A stretch of 64,000 bases of DNA. Origin: Anaspis maculata. Taxonomy: Eukaryota > Arthropoda > Insecta > Coleoptera > Scraptiidae. The notes under the pieces were generated by a model that was not told where the DNA came from, searched no databases, and saw nothing but the letters and a program-made list of their open reading frames with translations. The DNA lies in NCBI GenBank assembly GCA_949128115.1, contig OX421963.1, positions 92,947,602 through 93,011,601 of the forward strand, given 5' to 3'. A program made the translations under genes and the position numbers. Below, one piece after another: positions 56,230 to 64,000 of the stretch (position 1 is its first letter; each line of letters starts with the position of its first letter).

Positions 56230-57500
56230 AACCAAAAAGAAGTTTCGAATGGACCACAACTTTCCAGAATCCACAACATTCGAGAGTGTTCTGGAATGTT
56301 CCTGGCCGAACGTTCCAGACTATTCCTGAATATTCCAGAATATACCGGAACGTTCTGGAATATTGTAGAATGATCTCGAATACTCTCGAATAATCTGTAC
56401 TGCACCTTTACCAATAGGTGGCCCCACACCAAAAAGGCTTTGAATAGTCAATAATGTTCCAGAAACTTTCAAGAGTGTCCTAGAATGTTCCACAATGATC
56501 TGGGATGTTTCGAGATGTTTCCGAACGTTCCAGACTATTTTCGATCATTCTTGAACATAATGGAACATTCTGGAATGTTTCCGAACGTTCCAGACTACTC
56601 TCGAACATACCCGAACATTCTAGAATGTTGTGAAATGATCACGAATGCTCTACAATGATCTGGAATGTTCCGGGATGTTTTTGAACGTTCTAGATGATCC
56701 CGACCATTTTAGAACATACCAAAACATTTTGGACTGTTATAGAATGATTTTGAATGCTCTACAATGATCTGGAATATTTCGGGATGTTTAGGAACATTCC
56801 AGACTATTCCCGACCATTCCAGAACATACCTGAACATTCTGGAACCTGAAATGTTGTGGAACGATCTCGAATGTAGGTATTTACCACAATGGATTGGACT
56901 GTTTCGGAATGTTTCAGAACGTTCCAGACTATTCTCGAATATATCTGAACATTCTGGAATGTTGTGGAATAATCACGGGATGTTTCCGAACATCCCAAAC
57001 TATTCCCGACCATTCCCGAACATACCGGAGCATTTTGGAATGTTATAGAATGATCTCGAATGTTCCACAATTATTTGGAATGTTGCGGGATGTTTCCGAC
57101 CGTTCCAGGTTATTCCAGGATATTGTAGAACATACCGGAACATTCTGGAAGTTGTTGATTGATCTCGAATACTATTTGATGTTCTGGACTGTTCTAGACA
57201 TTCTAGGGGGCGAAAGTTCCAGCCCTTTTATTTTAAAAAAACCCGCCTTTTAACTAAAACCAAGAACCTTGTTCATGGATGGGGCATAGAGGGCTACCAC
57301 ACCATATAACTTCTTTGATCCTACTGGGACTCGTTCCTGAGTTCCGGCACGCACCTCTGTACACTTTCTTTTATTATTCGAACGTTGAAGACTATTCCCG
57401 AACATTCCAGAACATACCGAAACATTCTGGAATGTTGTTGAATGATCTCGAATACTCTCGAAAGTTCTGGACTGTTCTAGACATTTCTAGAGAGCTGAAA
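56230..57500. repeat. 10-base periodic GAANNTTCNN array (HSE-like)
   Basis: Made of GAA and TTC triplets spaced two bases apart, in phase over long distances. From 56308 to 56395 eighteen successive pentamer positions alternate GAA/TTC and twelve are perfect. At 56563-56595 GAA, TTC, GAA, (TTT), GAA, TTC follow in register. Inverted nGAAn pentamers in groups of three or more are the definition of a heat shock element bound by HSF. A unique-type segment (57190-57380) with TATAACTTCTTTGATC interrupts it and recurs in part at 57470-57665, so a higher-order unit exists. Confidence 0.85.
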
Positions 57501-57670
57501 ATTTCCAGCCCTTATATCTTCAAAAGCACGCCCTTTAGGTAAAAACGGAAACCTTCTTCATCGATGGGGGATATAGGGCTACCATACCATATAGCTCCCT
57601 TGATCGTACTAGCGGTACTAGTTTCTGAGTTTTAGCGGCACAAAGATTTGGCACTTACTTTTCATATATA

Positions 57671-58889
57671 TACAGGGTGATTCACCACCAAATGGACATA
57701 GCCTAAGGGTAGGTCCAGTTTTACCAGGCGAACCAGGATCTGGCTTTGAAATTTTTCTAACACCGTTAGTTTCGAAGTTACAGGGTGATTAATGTATGTT
57801 GTCGAATTTTTTGACAAGCATTATCTTCAGAACGACCGAATGGATTGGATTGAAATTTTGTGGGTTGATTCTTCCATTAATATCTGACACATCGCCCTAT
57901 CAAACAGTTTGAAGTTTCCAGGGCCGGCCTTGTAAAAAAAGCTTTTTCTGAAAAAGACATTCTGTATGCATATTCTTCAAATTTCATTTTCAAAATCGGA
58001 AACTTCATCAAACATGCTAATAATATCGAAAAAAAAATTGCTTGGCACCATTGAGCTGTCAAGAAAATTTTGACAATCGCAAGATTTTTGAGGTTGGGAT
58101 TTTTTCTAAATGATTATTTTTAAATACTTGCAAATGATCTATTATGGCCCTGAATTTCAGCCGTTTTGTCAGACACATGAAAATGACATTTTTCTCGTTT
58201 TCTCAGAAGTAACAAAAAATTTCATCAAAATTTTCAAAGATTTTTTGATTTGTTCCTCAATTTTAGCTCAATTTGGGATAGAAGTGAAGCTGAGGGACGT
58301 TATAATATTTTTTTTTAAATTCGGCTGAAACTTTTTGTTACTACTGAGAAAACGAGAAAAATGTCATTTTTCTTTTTATGACGAAATGGCTGAAATTTGG
58401 GGCCATAATTAATCATTTGTAAATATTTTGAAATATTAATTTACAAAAAATCCTTACCTCAAAAATCATCAGGATTATCAATTTTCTTTTGACAGCTTAA
58501 TGGTGCCAAGAAATTTTTTTCGCGATATTGATAGCATGTTTCATGTTGTCTCTGAATATGAAAATGAATTTTGAATAATATGCATACGGAGTGTCTTCTT
58601 TGAAAAAAGCTTTCAAATTTTTTTTTCCAAGGCCGGCCCTGGAAATTTTGTACTCTTTGATGGAACGATGTGTCAGATATCAATAGAAGAATAAACCCAC
58701 AAAATTTCAAACCAATCTGTTGAGTTGTTCAAAAGTTATGGCCTGTCAAAAAATTCTACGAAATACATTAATCACCCTGTAGCTTCGAAACGAACAACGT
58801 TAGAAAAATTTCAAAGCCAGATCCAGATTCGCCTGGAAAAACTGGACCTGCCCTTGAGCTATGTCCATTTGGTGGTGAATCACCCTGTA
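57671..58889. mobile_element. 1.2 kb palindrome (TACAGGGTGATTCACCACC)
   Basis: Ends TACAGGGTGATTCACCACCA / TGGTGGTGAATCACCCTGTA. Arms of about 600 bases meet near 58290. A second set of ends (57779 and 58781) lies about 108 bases inside each terminus. Confidence 0.85.
57779..58781. mobile_element. Inner palindrome (TACAGGGTGATTAATG)
   Basis: TACAGGGTGATTAATGTATG and CATTAATCACCCTGTA are mirrored at equal depth inside the 57671-58889 element. It shares TTTTTTGACA, GGGCCGGCCTTG and CAAATTTCATTTTC blocks between arms. It is either a nested element or an internal sub-terminal repeat. Confidence 0.65.
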
Positions 58890-59114
58890 TATTGATTATG
58901 TATTTTCGACCATATGTATTTCGATCGTCATCACTTTCGATATATTGTACATACACCTATTGCTTTTCGATTTTCACGGTTTTTCTTTTCGACCTTTTGT
59001 TGGTCGCTGGTATTGAAAGTACAGGATTAAATCAATTTTTTTTTAATGGTTTTTTATCTTCATTAAATCAATCGAGACAAAAACCAATTCCAGCTCTGTT
59101 ACAAGCCTGAGTAC
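58890..59114. other. Short spacer
   Basis: Contains TATTGTACATACACCTA followed by a TTTTCGACCTTTTG segment that also occurs at about 56035-56110, to the left of the HSE-like array. No gene seen. Confidence 0.45.
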
Positions 59115-59564
59115 ACAGGCTGGCCCAACGAAAACGAAACAGACAGATTCTCAGGCACTTGATCTCATTGGTTTCTATACTGTAATTATGTTTACTAGAG
59201 GGACATGAGCCCCGTCATGGGTTCGGCAACTTCGAGCCAGCCTCTTGGAAGGGGCTGTAACCCTCCAAAAACACTGAAATTAGCATTATCTTGGGAAATT
59301 TGAATCGAATCAAAGAAAAATGATAACACCGCTGTGAAGGCAATTGAACCAGCTTCAAAATGATGTACCACTCAAACCCAATTGTCATTTGAAATTTTCA
59401 AAGAGGTTGCCATCCTGACTACGGGGGTGAAACTTCACGGCTCAATTAACAGCAGTTGAACGTTGTCCTTGAAAACGAAATTGACCGATCCGGAGTTATT
59501 TCGAAAAAAATGAGGGGAAATGTCCGAAAATCTGTCTGTTTCGTTATCGTTGGGCCAGCCTGTA
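59115..59564. mobile_element. 450 bp MITE (ACAGGCTGGCCCAACG)
   Basis: ACAGGCTGGCCCAACGAAAAC and, inverted, ACAGGCTGGCCCAACGATAAC begin terminal inverted repeats of about 40 bases through GAAACAGACAGATT. The body is non-coding. Confidence 0.75.
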
Positions 59565-59573
59565 TAATCTGTT

Positions 59574-60110
59574 ATTCAAGATATGAAAATGTTACATTTC
59601 TCAAACTCCCCAAACACAACCTACAGGGTGGAACATACTTTATTTGTTTTATTCTTTTTCTGGGTGGAATTTATTCGGATAATCTTATTTGGTTCACTGG
59701 AAAGCTCAGAGTTTTCCGCAAGCCATATAAAAAAATTTGCATTTCTAATATCAGAATATACAGGATGAATTGCTTATGTTGGTGCAAGGATGATGAATAT
59801 GTTGCTTCCACTTTTGTTGTGTTAGGAATAGGAATAGGACAATTTCCTTAGGAATAGGAAATTGTCCTTAGCAACTCCTCGCACAACCAAAATCGCAAAA
59901 ATGCTCAATGTCCAGTAGCCAGTAGTTGCAGTGATTGCAGAAATGTGAATTTTGCATATGTTTTGCCGAATACTCTAGGCTCTCCTTTGAAGTGGGTAAG
60001 ATTATCATCCGAATTAATGTGACCCAGGAAAAAAAAAGGAAAGAAGGGTGTTCCACCCTGTGAGTTATGATTTTGCAGTTTGAGGAATGTGGCATTTTTG
60101 TGTCTTGAAT
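59574..60110. mobile_element. Palindrome pair (TACAGGGTGGAACA inner)
   Basis: The inner ends TACAGGGTGGAACA / TGTTCCACCCTGT lie at 59622-60062. They are surrounded by a further ~50 base inverted pair (TTCAAGATATGAAAATGTTAC and its mirror to 60110). The centre is the hairpin GGAATAGGACAATTTCCTTAGG. No coding content. Confidence 0.7.
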
Positions 60111-60245
60111 GAGAGACTATAGACTTGTAATAGAGCTGTAAATGGTCTTTGTCCGGATTGATTCGATCAAGATAAAATTTACTGAATAAAAATTCGTTTT
60201 ACCCGGCACGTAGAATACCAGTACAGGGTGTTCACGTTAAGAATT
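60111..60245. other. Spacer with one ACAGGGTG end
   Basis: GTACAGGGTGTTCACG at about 60220 has no partner in sight. Confidence 0.4.
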
Positions 60246-60519
60246 TAGTGCTGGAAACCGAATCGGTTTTGAAAGCCGGCTCTTAAAACCGCGGTTTTGA
60301 TGATACCGGCTTACAGAGCCGGCTTTCGAAACCGGTTTTCTAAGCCGGTTTTCGGAGTCGGTATCCGGGGCCGACTTTACAAAATTTCGAAGAGGTTTAC
60401 GGCGTCGGTTTTTGAAACCGACTTTCTATATTGGTTTTCGCAGCCGGTTTCGGCGTCGGCTTTCAATACCGGTTTTCGAAGGTTGTACTGGTTTTCGTTC
60501 TACCCGGTTTTTGCCAGCG
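60246..60519. mobile_element. CAGTGCTGG-type element, copy 2
   Basis: Starts TTAGTGCTGGAAACCGAATCGG and ends CCGGTTTTTGCCAGCG. The interior repeats GAAACCGGTTTTC/GCCGGCTTTC more often than in the copy at 44.0 kb. Both copies border the GTCGAAATTT satellite. Confidence 0.65.
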
Positions 60520-61000
60520 ATAATCAAAATTGAAAACTGTCATGTTTCAAGTCACTATTTCGAAGTAACAAAGGTCAAGTTCTTTGCGGTAAAAGTCAAA
60601 ATTTCTCGTGTTTGAAGTCCGGTTTTTTTTTGTTGAAATTCGTAGTTTTTAGTGTGAAAGTGGAAATTTTGTGGTGTAAATCCAGTTTTTGAGTTGAAAC
60701 TTGGGAGTTGCACTTGTTCAAAGTCGCAGTCTTTTGTGTTGATTAAGTCAAAATTTCGAGGTGAAAGTCGAAGTTATTGCTTGAAGCAGATTTTTTCTGT
60801 TTGAATTCGAAATTTCGTGCTCAAAGTCAATATTCCAAGTCAAATTTTTTTGTATTCAAAGTCAAAAATTCAAGATGAAAATAAAGCGTTTTGGATTTGG
60901 AGTTCGAAATTAATTTCGAATTAAATTAATTTTGAACACGAAGTTTTTCGTCTTCAATATCAAAATAGTTGAAAAATTTTCAAAATAACTCCAAAACTAG
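60520..61000 (-). repeat. Degenerate GTCGAAATTT satellite, block B
   Basis: Same unit type as block A (AAGTCAAAATTTCTCGTGTTTG), about 480 bases, decaying to the right. Confidence 0.75.
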
Positions 61001-62300
61001 CAAAATGATTTCAAACGTTCCAAAATGATTCCAGAAACGTGAAGAAAAATACCTAACTGTCAAATTATTCAATTTCGAATTTGAATGTTGGAATGATGTG
61101 AAAGAAATGTCAAGATGATTCTCAAATGTTCAAAATTATTTAAAAAATGTCATTGATCGAATATGTCTAGAAACTAGAAAAAAGTTGAAGTGATCTCATA
61201 ATGTCGGGATATTTCCAAAAATACCTAATAATATTGCATACCTCGGTGCTTCGCACCTCGTTTGTAGCCATTCAAAATGTTATGTTTTGCAACTCGTTGA
61301 TCGCCCTTTCCTGGCTGTATCCCTCGGTGCTTCGCACCTCGGCTTCGCGACACGAAAAACAATAAAATCTTCCGCTCGAGCAACTGCGCAGTACCTATAA
61401 CCAATTTCGCAGCTTTTTCCATTGGAGCAACATATGAAAAAAAAAGTGATGTGTTGGTATCAATGGCACGATGCTAACTCGACGCCAATCTCAATAAAAT
61501 GTCACAACAATTGTCAAATAACTGATTATTGCTTCCGATTTTTAATGCCACGATAATTCCAAAATAACAAAATGAATGAAAAAGTAACAATGACTACTAA
61601 AATGTCAAAATTATCTCAGAAAATGTCATATTAATTCAAATAATGTTGGAATAATTTCAAAAATACTCTAAAAAAAAAGTCAGAAATATTCAAAAACGCA
61701 ACAATGATCCCAAAAATGTTAAAGTGATGAAAAATGTGAAAATCATTGAAAAAATAGAATAATGATTTCAATTTTCAAACATGTTGATATACTTCAAAAA
61801 AATATCAAACTAATTCTAAGAACTGTCCAAACAGTTCCCCAAAATTTCACTCATATCAGAGAATGTAAAAATAGGTAGAAAAAAGTCAAACCAACTTGAA
61901 AACTATCAAAATAATTTTAAACATGTCGAAATCTTTTCAAAAATGTCAAAATATTTGTACAATTATTGATTCTTTCAAAAAATTTCAAAATTATTCCAAA
62001 AATGTCTGAATGACTTCAAAAATGTCTGGATGATTCCAAAAATGTCTGGATGATTCCAAAAAATGTCTGAATGGATTGAAAAAATTATCAAAATAGTCCC
62101 AAAAATGCCAAAATTATTACAAACAATGTCTCAATTCTAGAGTAAATGTTGAAAGAATTATTCTGAAAAATGTCGAACTAATTCCACAGTGTCGAACTTG
62201 TTCCACAAAATGTCAAATTAGTTCCGAAAAATGTTGAAATGATTTTGAAAAGTCAAAAAAGTGCAAAAAAAATCCAAAATATATGGTTTCAAACATCTTG
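61001..62300. repeat. ATTCCAAAAATGTCAAAATG ~20-base satellite
   Basis: Degenerate units of 18-24 bases around ATTCCAAAAATGTC. They are best preserved at 61990-62070, where near-identical copies of ATGTCTGGATGATTCCAAAA stand in tandem. Interrupted at 61225-61440 by a GC-richer insertion. Confidence 0.75.
61225..61440. other. Insertion with two CTCGGTGCTTCGCACCTCG hairpins
   Basis: CCTCGGTGCTTCGCACCTCG occurs at about 61242 and again at about 61322, 80 bases apart. Each can fold as GGTGC-TTC-GCACC. The segment breaks the ATTCCAAAAATGTC satellite. No element type is recognised. Confidence 0.5.
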
Positions 62301-62439
62301 AAATAGCTTGAAATAATTGAAGGATTTTAGCTGAATTTTGCAAATTTGACCCGAACATTTTATTGGGTTCTTAATTTACAGGGTGTTTCAAAACAATTAT
62401 TTTCTTTTATTACATTCTACATTCTTCAAACAATGCAAT

Positions 62440-63549
62440 CGATGTAGACTTTAGTCTGAAAGTCAAATTCTCAATAGTCTGATGTCAAAATACAAGGGAT
62501 CAAGTCGAAGTACTTCGTCTTTGAAAGTCGAATTTTCTCGAGTTCAAATGTCGAAACTTTGAGATTAAAATCACAAAGTACCTCGAGTTTGTAAGTCGAA
62601 ATTTCGAGATCAAAAGCGAACTACTACTTCGTCTTTCAAGTCGAAATTATTCGAGTTTAAATCTCGAAGTTTCGAGAATCAAGTGAAAGTACTTCGCCTT
62701 TGGAAGTCGAATTTTTTGTCATTGAAAGGCGGAATTTCTCCAGGTTGAATGTCGAAATTCAGGGAATCAAGTCGAGGTTCTTTGTGTTTGAAAGTCGATT
62801 TTTTTTTTAAAGTTCAAATGTCGAAATTTTGAGATCAATGTCGAAATTTTTCAAGTTTGAAGGTTGAAATTCCCCGTTGAAAGTCGAAGCTTTTCGATTC
62901 CGAATGTCGAAATTTCGAGAATAAAATCTAAGTAGGTACTTCGAGTTCAAAAGTCGAAATTTTTCGAGTTGAGAAGTCGAAATTTTTCGAGTTGAGAAGT
63001 CGAAATCTTCCGAGTCTTATATCGGAATTTTGAGATTTTAGTCGAAGTAATTTGAGTTTGAAAGTCGAAATTTTTGTTTTTCTGAAAGTCGAAATTTTTC
63101 AAGTTTAAATGAAAATTCAGGGAATTGAGTCGAAGTGTTTCAAGTTCAGATGTCAAAATTTTTTGACTTATAATAAAGTCAAAACATTTTCGAGCTCAAA
63201 AAACGAAATTTCTCGTCTTTGAGAGGCGAAATCGTCTGAGTTTTAATGTCAGAGTTTTTTTGAGTTCAAGTCGAAGTAGGTCTTCAGGTTTCAAAGTCGA
63301 AATTTGTCAAGCTAACATATCGAAATTTCGAGATTAAGGGCAAAGTACTTCGTCTTTGAAAGTCAAATTTTTTCGATTTTAAATGTCGAAATTTCGAAAA
63401 TAAGGTCAAAGTACTTCGAGTTCAAAAATCGAAATCTTTTGGCTTGAAAAAAGTCAGAATTTTTGGAGTTTAGAAATCGAAATTTTCCTTCTTTGAAAGT
63501 CGAAATCTTTCGAGCCAATGTCGGAACATTGAGATTAAAGTCGAAGTAC
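62440..63549 (-). repeat. Degenerate GTCGAAATTT satellite, block C
   Basis: Imperfect ~20 base units (TTTGAAAGTCGAAATTTTTCGAG, with GTACTTCG every 80-100 bases). It hosts the MITE at 63550 and continues after it. Minus-strand frames such as NFDF and KFRLLNSK are repeat translations. Confidence 0.8.
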
Positions 63550-63912
63550 CGAGCGTTCATAAATTAAATGGGTCAAGGGTGCCTGTGACTTTGAAAACAT
63601 CTGTCGGAACTAGCATCGTTCATTTGATGTCTGTAATTTTTTGGTTATCGTAATTTGTCAAACCAGTCACTGTTTCCGTTTTCGGGACATTTTGAACGTG
63701 GTTTTCACGGCAGGGCACAAAACCTGCATGATCGAGGAGTATTTTCGAACTTGAAGTATTCTCGTGCACTTATGGCAGATCAGAGATCAATAATATAGGA
63801 CGTAACTTGTCAAAGTTTGACAAATTTATTACAAAAGGATCACGTTAGTTTCGACAGACGTTTTTGAATTCACAGACACCCTTGACCCATTTAATTTATG
63901 AACTCTCGGTAC
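63546..63912. mobile_element. 359 bp MITE with GTAC duplication
   Basis: The body 63550-63908 begins CGAGCGTTCATAAATTAAAT and ends ATTTAATTTATGAACTCTCG. It is flanked by GTAC (63546-63549 and 63909-63912), and the satellite it interrupts naturally carries GTACTTTGAG there. Terminal inverted repeats run about 70 bases through GGGTCAAGGGTG and ACGTCTGTCG. A shorter relative lies at 52413-52580. Confidence 0.75.
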
Positions 63913-64000
63913 TTTGAGTTTGAAAGTCGAAATGTCGATATTGAAGTCGAAATTTTCCGAGTTTGAAAGTCGGAATTCCCCTTTGAAAGTCGAAGCTTTT
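63913..64000 (-). repeat. GTCGAAATTT satellite, continuing to the edge
   Basis: Same unit as block C. It runs off the right end of the window. Confidence 0.75.

Overview
The window is eukaryotic, almost certainly from an insect. The host genes visible have introns. The best one is the last exon of an MFS sugar transporter of the insect facilitated trehalose transporter (Tret1-like) type. The intact mobile element is a Ty3/gypsy LTR retrotransposon with a tRNA-Lys primer binding site, as in insect gypsy elements. The DNA is AT-rich and more than four fifths of it appears to be repeats. I cannot name the species.

Layout. 1-2.6 kb: palindromic elements and a (GAGAC)n block. 2.6-5.8 kb: a giant foldback with arms of about 1.4-1.6 kb. 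6.55-6.72 kb: a well-formed internal exon (minus strand) of an unidentified gene. 7.4-12.2 kb: nested inverted-repeat elements holding a dead mariner transposase and a 1.28 kb TIR element. 12.3-15.6 kb: a minisatellite with higher-order structure, invaded by a 607 bp TIR element with an ATGA duplication. 15.7-19 kb: a 150 bp hairpin and four small MITEs. 19.0-24.5 kb: about 20 copies of a 140-190 bp self-palindromic repeat between inverted ends, broken by two insertions. 25-29.2 kb: three palindromic elements and a 2.6 kb foldback with a LINE remnant in its loop. 30.5-36.2 kb: a complete young LTR retrotransposon on the minus strand (332 bp LTRs, one mismatch, ATAT duplication). 36.9-46 kb: nested palindromes, a hAT-type element whose empty site lies elsewhere in the window, and a degenerate GTCGAAATTT satellite. 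47.9-49.3 kb: a 119 bp satellite arranged as a 357 bp trimer. 50.4-51.8 kb: the sugar transporter exon (minus). 51.8-60 kb: foldbacks nested up to three deep, an 88 bp tandem repeat, and a 1.3 kb array built from heat-shock-element-like pentamers. 60.2-64 kb: degenerate satellites.

How the parts relate. Many palindromic elements share the terminus TACAGGGTG/CACCCTGTA and insert into one another. They look like one large non-autonomous superfamily that has built much of the window. Arms of foldbacks act as internal references: comparing the two arms exposes later insertions with their target-site duplications (a 237 bp MITE, a LINE 3' end and a PIF/Harbinger-like MITE). One foldback lies in the transporter's last visible intron, 50 bp upstream of the splice acceptor. 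Its arms carry a sequence related to the monomer of the nearby 119 bp satellite.

The two observations most worth following are the heat-shock-element-like satellite (56.2-57.5 kb) and the trimeric satellite carrying a YY1/Pho-like GCCGCCATATTG motif in nearly every monomer. All repeat calls come from reading the sequence by eye; no alignment, folding or database search was run.
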